Source: Chitinophagaceae bacterium (lineage in GTDB: Bacteria > Bacteroidota > Bacteroidia > Chitinophagales > Chitinophagaceae). Taken from it: a stretch of 64,000 nt of DNA. The DNA lies in the NCBI GenBank assembly GCA_947458275.1, contig CANGYR010000002.1, positions 186,001 through 250,000 of the forward strand. The letters run 5' to 3'. The notes beneath the pieces are model-generated. The model was not told the origin of the DNA. It did not search any database and worked only from the letters and a program-made list of their open reading frames with translations. The position numbers were made by a program, and so were the translations under genes. Of the stretch, positions 55,018-64,000 are shown piece after piece. Each line of letters begins with the position of its first letter. Position 1 is the stretch's first letter.

Positions 55018-58000
55018 TTATTGTTCCAGAGATATCCTTATCTGCAATCCCGCCCTAGTGTTTGTAGTTGGGGCACTGGATGATATGTATGGGATTACTC
55101 TTCTCTGATCAAAGAATAATTTAATATTGATTCTTTTATCCAGGAAATAATCAATCGTAGGACTTAAAGATATTTCTCTGCTTCCTGCAGTAGCAAAATT
55201 ATTATTCTGATCAAGCCTGCTGTTAGCGGTAACGTTATCCCTCAAACGAATATCAAATCGAAAGTTTATCTCATTATCCAGTTTGCTGGAATTGTTTTTA
55301 CTGAGAAATGATGGCAACTTCAAGCCAGCTAATAGCTTCAATCCTTTTTTTCGATAACCTGCTCCAATTACAAATTCAGTGCTTCTGACCTCACTTAGTT
55401 GATAATCAAATAAACTTAAACTCAGTTGTCTGCTTTTTGAATACTCAAACTTACATTGAAGCTGGTTTGTAAACATCATATCCACTCCAAGCATTGGAGC
55501 GAATTGTTCCTGGATGCTTACATTCGGAATAAGGAAATAAGGTACAAAGTTTTTGGATGAGGTATCATAGAAAGAAGGATATCCGAAAGCTGAGACATCC
55601 TGATACAGTAATGCTGAGGTAAATCCATTCATACTAAGATTTCCTGTATACCCATGGGAAATATTGAAACTTGTAAAAATTTTATCCAATGGTTTAATTC
55701 TGGATAATCCGCTGTAATCCAATTTCCAGTTCGGCTTTGGCAAAATGGCTCTGAAAGGATTTGATTTGATATTTGAATTGTTTTGTTTGACAAGAGCCAC
55801 ATTATTTGGATCCTGTCCGGTATAAGCTGCAATAAAAGAAGGGATTAAAACATCCACAGCATATTTTCCATATCCGTAGTAAAAACCATCATTGCCTATT
55901 GCCTGAGCATTACTGTATGGATTTAATTTTCCCATTCGCTGAGACAGTGTTACCCTGTTGTTCTCAAACGTTTTGAATGTTTCGGAAACTCTGTTTGGAT
56001 CGAACTTTCCGAATAAAGTCTTAAATGCAACATAAGATACACTGAAGCTTCCTGTTGCCAAAGGATTAAGATGCTTGAATGAAGGATTTGTTCCATTTAG
56101 TGTGGTATCAATATATCTGAATGTTTCACTGTAATTTTTTGTAAATGACTTACTAAGATTGATATTGATGTTCATATCCCGAACAGGCTCCAATTGAGCA
56201 GATAGAACTAATTTTTGGTCAAAATTTTGCTGAAATAAATAGTTGAATGTACTGTCTTTCGTTATCAATCCTTTTTTTGAAACTCTGTTCATCCATGCTG
56301 TATCCGGCTGTCGGCCTAGTATGAAATCGAAACCGGGTGCATTACTGCTGAAGTTTTGGCCAAAATACCTGGTACTGTCAGCATAACCCGGCAGCCTTGT
56401 AGATGCAATTTCAGAAATGGAGAAATTAACCTGCTTTAAGCTTGTCAGCAACTTACCTATAGCCCTGAAACCTTTTCCAATATATGGAACTGCAGCCTTG
56501 TTGACTATTTTTCTCGTTTGCAGTATACGTTTACCACTCTTGGTTGTAACAGAATCTTTTATCTTGGTAATTCTGTTTTTCCATATTTCCTTGTTTTCAA
56601 TATTGGACGGCTGATCAAGCTGCCGCAACCATTTAGACTTTTGATAAAGTCTGGTAAAATCAAGTTGTGCAGTAGCTTCCTGTTGCTGACCATTTTCCAG
56701 AAAATTACCCAGATTCACAGCAAGTCTTGAAGCCCCAATCCATTTATAGGTCGCCTGATATTTAATATTGATTGTTGTCCAGTCTAACAATGGAAACTTG
56801 GATGTTGGAACAACATAAGAAAAATTGGCTGTCTGATTGAATATGGTATTTCTTCCTCCCCGAATAAAATTTTTCCAGATTGAATCCTTTTTTTCTTTTG
56901 TGTTTATGCGTCCAACCGGCTCATCAATCCTTGAGTTGTTGGTGGCAGTGTAATCAAAATTAATTGAACGTGTAAAATTCCAACGAAAAATATAATCCCG
57001 TTGCAAGGTAAAATACTTGTCATAGGTTTCAGGTATTGCATACTTGGATGAACCTACACTTCTTGGTCTAATAGCACCAAACTGCCTGTTGGCGTCTGCC
57101 CTGAAACTTAACTGTGAAGGAAAATAACTAAAATTGAATTCCTTAATTAAATCCAGCCATTTAGACTTGCTTTTCTTGAACAATTTTTTGAATGGCTCTA
57201 CATACTTCGGTTGAGGAGAATAGTTATATCCGATAGAACCACGATGCCTTGTAACTTCATTATTTTCAATCAATGGATTTTGGCTGACTGTATTAACATA
57301 CGAATAACTTACATCAACATTTTCAATGTCATATATTTTAGGTGATTTCCCGTTTGTTTTATTTTTTCTGACATTGGTAAAGTTCAAGGTTTTGATTGCC
57401 GTAAAGTCAACCGCATTGCTTCGTATTGAGTCTCTTATTGAACTGGGAGAAGCATTTAATTTTTCTTTTAATTCAATATCTAAATCGTATGGATCATATT
57501 GTGGTGCACTTGTTGTTTGGGAATAACTCGCATAAACGGGAATTGACAATCCGGTATTCTTAGGCAACAGTTTGCCCAGATCCAGATTGGTAGCAATATC
57601 AAACTGAAGAAAATCATCCCGGTATCTTTCTATCACCCTTTGCTCCAATGTACCGAAACCTCTTGAGTGGCTATTTGCAGAAACAGAAATGCTTCCTAAG
57701 TCAGCGAGAGTGAGATCTAAACGCCCCAGTGCCGCCCATCCACTTTCTTCATTCATAGAAGATAATCTAAGTTCATTCACCCATACCTGACCGCAAGCGG
57801 AAGGAGAATTAACATTTTCAACTCCAATAAGAATACCTCTTACTTCACCAAGATTTGGATTGCCAATAATCGAATACATATGACCGTTAGTCTGTTTCTG
57901 GCTATATAATTTGCCAAGAGAAACAGATGATAGATTTCGTGCCTGCTTAATTCGGGTTAGTTGTTCCAGATCCAGATCAAGAGAATTTCTGGGATTCCAC

Positions 58001-61000
58001 AATGTATCGTTGTATGCCTCCGAATCAGGATTCAATCCCGCATTCAGTGCAGTCAAAGTAAGTGGTATCCTTACCTCATAATAATTACTTACAAAATCAG
58101 TACCCAGGCGAATCACTGCAGTCAAATCATCGTCCTTTATGGTATTGGCAGGATTTTGTGCCTGTTCGGCATGAATAAACATCGACATTTTTTTGAACTG
58201 TCGAACATCTCTGTTGGCAAAAGTTTGAAACACTCCTTTAGCATCCCCTTTACGTAAATTACAAAAGCTTAAGCTCATGGCCTGTTCGTTCTGAAGCAGA
58301 TTGACTCCGTTATTGCTCAATGTCTGAACACGCTGTATTTCTTTGGGGGTTCTGTAGGGCAGAGGATTACGCTTGTCATTCTCTTCAATGTTCATAGCCT
58401 CTATGTTAAAGGGCGTTGAAGAAGCAGGAGAATACAATCCTGTAGAATCCAGTTTGTACTGAAACTTTCTCCAAATATTCCTGGTAAGCTGAAGCAATCC
58501 GAAACGCATTACCACACTATCTTCAAAATCGGTGAGGAACATCCTCATGAAACGTATTGATTTAAAATCGGGAATATTTCCGATTTTTCTCTCATAGCTT
58601 CCAATTGGTATTCTGAACTGATACCATGTTTCATTACGGGTGATGCCATTTACCAAATTGACAGAAACTACTTTTTTATCTACTATATAGTTATTACCTA
58701 TCACCATCTCCGGCGCATCTTTGGGCTTGATATCAACGATATACTGAAAGTATTCCTCTGTTTGATTAAGTGTATTGTCTCTATTGAGATCTTCAGCATC
58801 TGGATATAAAGTGGCAGCATTTGAAAACTGTCCACCGCCTGATATGGGTGAATTGCCGTCAGGACTATTGAAATTTTTATAGCGAGCTAAAATACCGGTA
58901 TTACTGGAAAATTCAGCAGCCCGATAGTTAACGTAATTATCATTTGAAGGATCACGTAAGGCATTTTGATAAATCTCAGAACCTGTGCCAAAATTGGATT
59001 CCAGTTTCGACAAGTATGTTGAGCGTACATTTACTTCTGCAGTATCGGTGAGTCCGTCAAAACCAACATCCTGGAAACTACGGTCTTCGGGAAGATTACT
59101 AAAGGCATTGGTTACCTGTATTGGATTCCTTGGCACTCTGCCCCATTTTGTATCTTCCATTGGAGATGGAGCATTGGGAGTATTCAATCCGCTTTCGTAA
59201 AATCTCTGGCCATCTTTCAAAACATCTTCTGAAATATTACCCAGATTAAAATACAGTTTTCCTCCTTTCGATCCATTGTACTGAGGTAAAATAAAAGGAT
59301 CCTGTACCCAGAATTCAATGAATTCGATGTTGCTTGTTTCAAAATCCGGTTGATCAATCCCTCTCATCAGGCCTCCAAATTTTGATTTAGGATCATTGAA
59401 TTTTGCTGATGAATTAATTTTCGTTGCATCATCTTCAAAATTATAAGGACCTTTTTCTTTTGGATAATAGGCCAAATCAAATGTAATCAATTGATTTTCC
59501 CCAAAACCTGTTGTACGTTGAGGAAATATCTCTTTCTGATACACTTGTCTAACCCTAGGGTCGCTCAATTCATTTCTGTCACTGATAGGATTGTTGGGTG
59601 CATCAATTTGCTGGAGCGTTTGTTCAATCTGATACCAGGCAATCTTCGCCCTGTTTTTTCCATAATTCAAGTTGTCATTCAGAATGGCTTCGGGAAATAA
59701 TTCATTACCGGATCTGTCTGTTGCAAAAGCAGGAGTAGTAGATAGTGTCCAGCTAACAAGAGGAAATCTTAAATCTATTCCAGATTTACTTCCTTCAAAA
59801 TCATCAATATATACCAACCCATTACTGCCTCTTCCAATCTGAGGAGCATGTCCGGGTTTCAGGACAGCTCCTTCAGCTGTTACATTGATAGAAGAAGGAG
59901 CCGTAGTGCTATAAAATGGAAGCTTGTCCAGAATTTTTGTCAATCTCGGCAACTCTTTGCGATAATTGACATCCAAACCATACATTGAATTTCTGATGGG
60001 TTCCTCGTTGTAATTTACTTTAGTAAAGAATGGGCGTTCCCCTAATCTTACCATTGAACCACCTATAGACAACTGTTCTTTTGCAGTTGATTTGGCAAGA
60101 TAATCAAACCGGAGTCCCATAAAATTTCTTTGCTGCAAACCAAACGTAGCATTGTTTTCAAAATTTACCTGTACCGGCAGGCCGGCGTTTAATATAGCCT
60201 GATTCGTAATCTTGATTGTACCCAAATCATAATTGATATCGTAGTCTATCCCTTCCTGTAAGGTTCTTCCTCCGGCTGATACAGTTACCGAACCTTTGGG
60301 AATATTGTATCCTATGCTGATGTCGGATGAGCCGGAAGTTTTTGCTGTTCCCTTTAATACAAAACGATTGATATTGGGATACTGCTGGGCTACCGCTTTG
60401 ATAGAATCGTATAAGGCAAAATATAAGGAGTCTTTTGCCGACGGAGGCACGCTGCTGTATAATTTATCGGCAAGGTCTCTTCCAAATGGCTGCAACACCG
60501 GAAAAACAATTCTGCTGTATTGAGAATTAACTGTAAATCCCTCCACAAAATCAAATACACCATCCGGTTGAGGATCAAGCTGGTTGTTCAATCTGTCGAG
60601 GTTAATCAAAGAAATCATCGGAGTACCTGAATTGATATCTCCAAAAGGAGCATACCTCTTTGCGCCCAATCCCGGCTCCTGGTACAAAACATCCAGTTTA
60701 AAATCTGCCGGTGACAAATTGCCGTATCCAATGGTGTAAACATTCTTCATCATCAGATTCCAAATTGGCAGTTTAGGACGCTGAGAAGTTGCTTTCAACA
60801 ATTTCAAAAACAATACTTTTTGTGTGGCCGATGTACTGTCAGGAGGTACATCTTGTGAAAACTCCCCTACCTGATAAATTCTTCCATTGTATGAATACTG
60901 ATATGCCACACCTAACACCTCATCAGTTTGAAGCGGTTGGCTGAGTGAAAGCATCCCCACTTGCCTGTTATAACTATATTGGGTAGAGTCTAACTTTCTC

Positions 61001-62304
61001 GCAAATGTTTTCTCAAAATCCTGAACCGGACTGATTCCCAAATTCAATAAATTATTAAACACCAGTGCGGGACTTCTTGAGCCCGGCTGAGAAATGATTT
61101 TAGTATACAAATCATTTGTAGTATTAGATGGGATTTTCTGATTTGTAAGCACATTTATAACCGATGCAGGCAGATAAGGTTGATATTCTGCTAAATCAGC
61201 CAGCCCCACCACATCCCTCGCTTCCGTAGTAGTCCCATTCCTATTGGTTACCCATACCTCCATCCTTAAAATCTGCACGGGAGCAGTAATTGCCGGCAAA
61301 TTGGACATCACCTTATTGTAATTGTCCTTGAAATATTGCCCTACCAGAAAATGCCGGTTCTCTTCATATTCATCCGCCTTTATCTCAAACGGCGTAGCAG
61401 CAGTTCCTCCCTGAAGATTTACGCTCTGACGCTGAGATCGTTGGTTCGCTAGTACAGTGGTAATAAAAAGTTTACCAAACTGCAACTGTGTTTTTAATCC
61501 GAATAATTGCTGAGCACCTGGAATCAATGTACCTCTTGCAGGAAATGAAACATTCCCCGCTTCAAATCTTTTGAGTATCTCATCATCCTTTCCGGTATAA
61601 TCCAATTTCAACTGGTTATCCATATCGAAATTTGCCTGCGTATTATAATTGATTGGAAACTTTAGCTTGTCTCCAATATTGGCATTCACATTCATTTGTG
61701 CATTCATCTGAAAATCAAGACCACCATTCCTTCTGGCCCTCTCAGGCAATGTTGGATTATCAATTTTCTGACCCTGATACCCAGCAGTAACGTCAACATT
61801 TCCCTGTGGCACAATATCAATTTTACCATTGCCAAAAATCCTGTTAAAAAGATTGTCGGTCAATGATAATTTTGGCTTGGCAAATTTTCCGCGATTTAAA
61901 ATTGAAGTAGTATTAGCTCTTTTTTGAAAGTAGTTGAGCTCCGCCTGCTTGTTCACCAATTGCCAGTACTCGCTGAATGAATACGATGTGGGTGTACGAT
62001 AAAAACGACTTCCAATTTTTTCGTATAAGGTATATCGCTTGGTAACAGGATCGTATACCAAAGAATCATTCAGATTGGATGGCTGAAATGCGTCAAAAAT
62101 ATTATTGGAAGAGCCGCTTATTTTATCTCCTCTTCTGTCTGTGAGTGGGTAAGGGATTGAATCAGCAACGGCACCATCTGCAGTATTATAAACTGAAACG
62201 AGGAGGGACGTTTTTCCGTTGGCTGCATTAGCTCCAAAGAAAAAGAAAGCTATAACCACGCTATACCCCAGCAGTATGTAAACAGTTCTTCTGTTAAAAA
62301 ACAT
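55018..62304 (-). CDS. sprA: T9SS outer-membrane translocon SprA/Sov
   Basis: A 2428-residue protein, the giant 36-strand barrel channel of the type IX secretion system. The signal segment is VYILLGYSVVIAFFFFGANA. Family segments are visible: GGLDFQMNAQMNVNANIGDK, FPINYNTQANFDMDN, RFEAGNVSFPARGTLIPGAQ, VYIDDFEGSKSGIDLR, LRISLEQ-type terminal strand (TRAGLQIRISLEQ). Length is within the usual range. It is 32 bases downstream of ruvA, the order commonly seen in Bacteroidota, and likely shares its transcript. This protein exports the CTD-bearing cargo seen at 5985, 17209 and 51840. Confidence 0.97.
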   Translation of the reverse strand: MFFNRRTVYILLGYSVVIAFFFFGANAANGKTSLLVSVYNTADGAVADSIPYPLTDRRGDKISGSSNNIFDAFQPSNLNDSLVYDPVTKRYTLYEKIGSRFYRTPTSYSFSEYWQLVNKQAELNYFQKRANTTSILNRGKFAKPKLSLTDNLFNRIFGNGKIDIVPQGNVDVTAGYQGQKIDNPTLPERARRNGGLDFQMNAQMNVNANIGDKLKFPINYNTQANFDMDNQLKLDYTGKDDEILKRFEAGNVSFPARGTLIPGAQQLFGLKTQLQFGKLFITTVLANQRSQRQSVNLQGGTAATPFEIKADEYEENRHFLVGQYFKDNYNKVMSNLPAITAPVQILRMEVWVTNRNGTTTEARDVVGLADLAEYQPYLPASVINVLTNQKIPSNTTNDLYTKIISQPGSRSPALVFNNLLNLGISPVQDFEKTFARKLDSTQYSYNRQVGMLSLSQPLQTDEVLGVAYQYSYNGRIYQVGEFSQDVPPDSTSATQKVLFLKLLKATSQRPKLPIWNLMMKNVYTIGYGNLSPADFKLDVLYQEPGLGAKRYAPFGDINSGTPMISLINLDRLNNQLDPQPDGVFDFVEGFTVNSQYSRIVFPVLQPFGRDLADKLYSSVPPSAKDSLYFALYDSIKAVAQQYPNINRFVLKGTAKTSGSSDISIGYNIPKGSVTVSAGGRTLQEGIDYDINYDLGTIKITNQAILNAGLPVQVNFENNATFGLQQRNFMGLRFDYLAKSTAKEQLSIGGSMVRLGERPFFTKVNYNEEPIRNSMYGLDVNYRKELPRLTKILDKLPFYSTTAPSSINVTAEGAVLKPGHAPQIGRGSNGLVYIDDFEGSKSGIDLRFPLVSWTLSTTPAFATDRSGNELFPEAILNDNLNYGKNRAKIAWYQIEQTLQQIDAPNNPISDRNELSDPRVRQVYQKEIFPQRTTGFGENQLITFDLAYYPKEKGPYNFEDDATKINSSAKFNDPKSKFGGLMRGIDQPDFETSNIEFIEFWVQDPFILPQYNGSKGGKLYFNLGNISEDVLKDGQRFYESGLNTPNAPSPMEDTKWGRVPRNPIQVTNAFSNLPEDRSFQDVGFDGLTDTAEVNVRSTYLSKLESNFGTGSEIYQNALRDPSNDNYVNYRAAEFSSNTGILARYKNFNSPDGNSPISGGGQFSNAATLYPDAEDLNRDNTLNQTEEYFQYIVDIKPKDAPEMVIGNNYIVDKKVVSVNLVNGITRNETWYQFRIPIGSYERKIGNIPDFKSIRFMRMFLTDFEDSVVMRFGLLQLTRNIWRKFQYKLDSTGLYSPASSTPFNIEAMNIEENDKRNPLPYRTPKEIQRVQTLSNNGVNLLQNEQAMSLSFCNLRKGDAKGVFQTFANRDVRQFKKMSMFIHAEQAQNPANTIKDDDLTAVIRLGTDFVSNYYEVRIPLTLTALNAGLNPDSEAYNDTLWNPRNSLDLDLEQLTRIKQARNLSSVSLGKLYSQKQTNGHMYSIIGNPNLGEVRGILIGVENVNSPSACGQVWVNELRLSSMNEESGWAALGRLDLTLADLGSISVSANSHSRGFGTLEQRVIERYRDDFLQFDIATNLDLGKLLPKNTGLSIPVYASYSQTTSAPQYDPYDLDIELKEKLNASPSSIRDSIRSNAVDFTAIKTLNFTNVRKNKTNGKSPKIYDIENVDVSYSYVNTVSQNPLIENNEVTRHRGSIGYNYSPQPKYVEPFKKLFKKSKSKWLDLIKEFNFSYFPSQLSFRADANRQFGAIRPRSVGSSKYAIPETYDKYFTLQRDYIFRWNFTRSINFDYTATNNSRIDEPVGRINTKEKKDSIWKNFIRGGRNTIFNQTANFSYVVPTSKFPLLDWTTINIKYQATYKWIGASRLAVNLGNFLENGQQQEATAQLDFTRLYQKSKWLRQLDQPSNIENKEIWKNRITKIKDSVTTKSGKRILQTRKIVNKAAVPYIGKGFRAIGKLLTSLKQVNFSISEIASTRLPGYADSTRYFGQNFSSNAPGFDFILGRQPDTAWMNRVSKKGLITKDSTFNYLFQQNFDQKLVLSAQLEPVRDMNININLSKSFTKNYSETFRYIDTTLNGTNPSFKHLNPLATGSFSVSYVAFKTLFGKFDPNRVSETFKTFENNRVTLSQRMGKLNPYSNAQAIGNDGFYYGYGKYAVDVLIPSFIAAYTGQDPNNVALVKQNNSNIKSNPFRAILPKPNWKLDYSGLSRIKPLDKIFTSFNISHGYTGNLSMNGFTSALLYQDVSAFGYPSFYDTSSKNFVPYFLIPNVSIQEQFAPMLGVDMMFTNQLQCKFEYSKSRQLSLSLFDYQLSEVRSTEFVIGAGYRKKGLKLLAGLKLPSFLSKNNSSKLDNEINFRFDIRLRDNVTANSRLDQNNNFATAGSREISLSPTIDYFLDKRINIKLFFDQRRVIPYISSSAPTTNTRAGLQIRISLEQ

Positions 62305-62336
62305 TATCCGATAAATCTGTTAAGGTAGAGTTTTAA

Positions 62337-62924
62337 TCAAATAGCTTTCAGTGATTTTTTTATTAATTCTTCTAAATTAGAAATATTCGGTTCAGTACGA
62401 ATAACCTTTTGTATTGCCTGCTCACCTTGTGAACGTGAAATTCCAAGTGACGTCAGCGCAACCAATGCATCCTGCTCAATATGGTTAACCATAACAGGAG
62501 AAAACGAGCTGCTGATTGTTTTTTGCTTGCCTAGCTTATCTTTCAATTCAAGCACCAATCTTTCAGCCGATTTCTTGCCAATTCCTTTTACACTTTCCAG
62601 CAACTTCAAATTTCCCTGAGAAATAGCAGCAGTTATTTCTTCCGGCCTTATGGATGACAACATCATTCTTGCAGTTGCAGCTCCAACGCCTGAAACACTA
62701 ATAAGGTGTAAAAATATATCTTTTTCTTCTTTATCAAAAAAACCAAATAATGTATGACCATCTTCTTTAATCTGTAAATGAGTGTAAATTTTACCTTCAT
62801 TCAAAGATTGGATGGAAGAATAAGTATGTAAGCTAATATTAACCTCATAGCCTACGCCGTTTACATCAACATACACCTGTGCCGGACTTTTGTAGGTAAA
62901 CTTACCCTGCAAATAAGCTAACAT
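62337..62924 (-). CDS. ruvA: Holliday junction branch-migration protein RuvA
   Basis: A 195-residue RuvA that tetramerises on Holliday junctions and recruits the RuvB motor. Domain I begins MLAYLQGKFTYKSPAQVYVD; domain II holds two HhH motifs (SVSGVGAATARMMLSSI and SVKGIGKKSAERLVLELKDK); domain III, which contacts RuvB, is the C-terminal ALVALTSLGISRSQGEQAI. Length is normal. It lies immediately upstream of sprA on the same strand and is divergent from fabH. Confidence 0.96.
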   Translation of the reverse strand: MLAYLQGKFTYKSPAQVYVDVNGVGYEVNISLHTYSSIQSLNEGKIYTHLQIKEDGHTLFGFFDKEEKDIFLHLISVSGVGAATARMMLSSIRPEEITAAISQGNLKLLESVKGIGKKSAERLVLELKDKLGKQKTISSSFSPVMVNHIEQDALVALTSLGISRSQGEQAIQKVIRTEPNISNLEELIKKSLKAI

Positions 62925-63046
62925 ATCTTAAATAAAATTGCTACGCGAATTTAAGCATTATTTTCGAGCAGGAAGATTAAAAAAACAGCAATAGTCAATA
63001 TTATTGCTAATTTTACACAGATAAATTACTTAGTATTCAATTATTT

Positions 63047-64000
63047 ATGGAAAAAATTACTGCAGCTATAACCTCCGTTGGCGGATACGTACCTGAATAC
63101 AGGCTCACGAATAAAATTCTTGAGACGCTTATTGAAACCAATGATGAATGGATTAGAACCAGAACCGGAATTGAGGAAAGAAGAATACTCAAGGGAGAAG
63201 GATTAGGAACCAGCGACCTCGCTGTTGGGGCTGTTCAGGAAATTTTCAAGAAAAGAGGAATATCTCCCGAAGAAATTGAATGCGTGATTGTTGCCACCGT
63301 AACACCCGATATGGTATTTCCATCCACCGCAAATGTGTTGTCTGACAAATTGGGTATGAAAAACGCTTTCGGTTTTGATGTCTCTGCAGCTTGTTCTGGC
63401 TTCTTATACGGACTCACTTTAGGCGCTTCTCTGATTGAAAGCGGAAGATATAAAAATGTGATTGTAGTTGGTGCTGATAAAATGAGCAGTATAGTAGATT
63501 ACAATGACCGGACCACCTGTATTATTTTTGGAGACGGAGCCGGAGCAGTTCTACTTGAAAGAAGCAATGAAGGAAATGGTGTAATGGACAGCATACTCAA
63601 ATCCGACGGAAGCGGTCGCGAATTTCTCCATATGAAAGCCGGAGGTTCAGTAAAACCGGCGTCTGTAGAAACTGTATTGGCAAAAGAACACTTTGTATAT
63701 CAGGAAGGACAAAGTGTTTTCAAGTTTGCTGTAAAGGGAATGGCAGATGTAAGCTATGAATTGATGCAAAGAAACAATCTGACTGCCGATGACATTGCCT
63801 GGCTGGTTCCTCATCAGGCCAACCTTAGAATTATTGACGCAACAGCCTCACGCATGAATCTTCCCAAAGAAAAGGTAATGATAAACATTCAGAAATACGG
63901 GAATACTACGGCAGGCACTATCCCCCTTTGTTTATGGGAATGGGAAAGCCGTCTGAAAAAGGGCGACAATATCATTCTCGCTGCGTTCGGCGGTGGATTT
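63047..64000 (+). CDS. fabH: 3-oxoacyl-ACP synthase III, 3' end missing
   Basis: The first 318 residues of a FabH/KAS III; only about ten residues are cut off by the window edge (the frame ends in the family's final AFGGGF). It starts fatty-acid synthesis by condensing acyl-CoA with malonyl-ACP. The catalytic triad is present: Cys116 in SAACSGF, His256 in VPHQAN and Asn286 in YGNTTAG. The early [16 protein letters not shown] is classic. The start is ATG 63047. It is divergent from ruvA. Confidence 0.95.
   Translation, partial: MEKITAAITSVGGYVPEYRLTNKILETLIETNDEWIRTRTGIEERRILKGEGLGTSDLAVGAVQEIFKKRGISPEEIECVIVATVTPDMVFPSTANVLSDKLGMKNAFGFDVSAACSGFLYGLTLGASLIESGRYKNVIVVGADKMSSIVDYNDRTTCIIFGDGAGAVLLERSNEGNGVMDSILKSDGSGREFLHMKAGGSVKPASVETVLAKEHFVYQEGQSVFKFAVKGMADVSYELMQRNNLTADDIAWLVPHQANLRIIDATASRMNLPKEKVMINIQKYGNTTAGTIPLCLWEWESRLKKGDNIILAAFGGGF

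Noticed and set aside
1..64000. Mobile elements, prophage, restriction, CRISPR-Cas or other defence systems
   Set aside because: No transposase, integrase, capsid, Cas, restriction or methylase gene was seen in any supported reading frame.

Overview
This is a window from the chromosome of a Bacteroidota bacterium, most likely of the Chitinophagaceae type. The evidence is the type IX secretion (T9SS) protein SprA, secreted proteins with T9SS type A and type B sorting domains, a SusC/SusD pair, many lipoproteins, AT-rich spacers, few recognisable Shine-Dalgarno sites and several TAnnTTTG (-7) promoter boxes. No rRNA, tRNA, CRISPR array, insertion sequence, prophage or known defence system was seen.

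Layout: the left edge holds the 5' part of an OmpA-family protein (minus strand), then a polyprenyl diphosphate synthase-recJ pair facing htpG. From 5985 to 13562 there is a well-delimited surface locus: a minus-strand unit (TonB-dependent receptor, DUF5689/OB-fold-like lipoprotein, T9SS type A cargo) with a visible promoter and terminator, and a divergent exported endonuclease/exonuclease/phosphatase-family enzyme. It could be a nucleic-acid or phosphoester scavenging system and is the best candidate here for an under-described system. fusA follows, and rpsG-rpsL lie 5.5 kb away; between them sit a DUF4919 protein, a P-domain T9SS type B cargo and a FecA-like receptor, so the usual rpsL-rpsG-fusA order is interrupted.

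From 22.6 to 34.4 kb is a mostly housekeeping stretch: ilvE, a HolD-like unknown, rdgB, a thioesterase, aroE with a phosphosulfolactate synthase homologue, a TPR protein, two exported unknowns, yidC, L25/Ctc, prs, radC and a DUF3467 protein. From 34.4 to 40.3 kb is a three-gene SusC-SusD-DUF1735 uptake cassette with no linked enzyme. It is followed by an overlapping pair encoding an outer-membrane barrel protein and a helix-hairpin-helix/barrel fusion.

The right part has folD, queE, a TPR/propeller/OmpA protein resembling PorE of the T9SS, dprA, guaB, a DUF4105 membrane protein, an alpha/beta hydrolase, a PKD-containing T9SS type B cargo, a small exported protein, the 2428-residue SprA translocon, ruvA, and a fabH gene that runs off the window.

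Themes: (1) T9SS machinery (SprA, PorE-like) together with three cargo proteins; (2) three TonB-type outer-membrane import systems; (3) a scatter of DNA-processing genes (recJ, radC, dprA, ruvA, HhH-barrel, exported nuclease). Repeats are few: a cluster of GTTCCTACGGAAC palindromes after the nuclease gene, and a 9-bp minisatellite plus a 20-bp palindrome that reaches into the end of ilvE.
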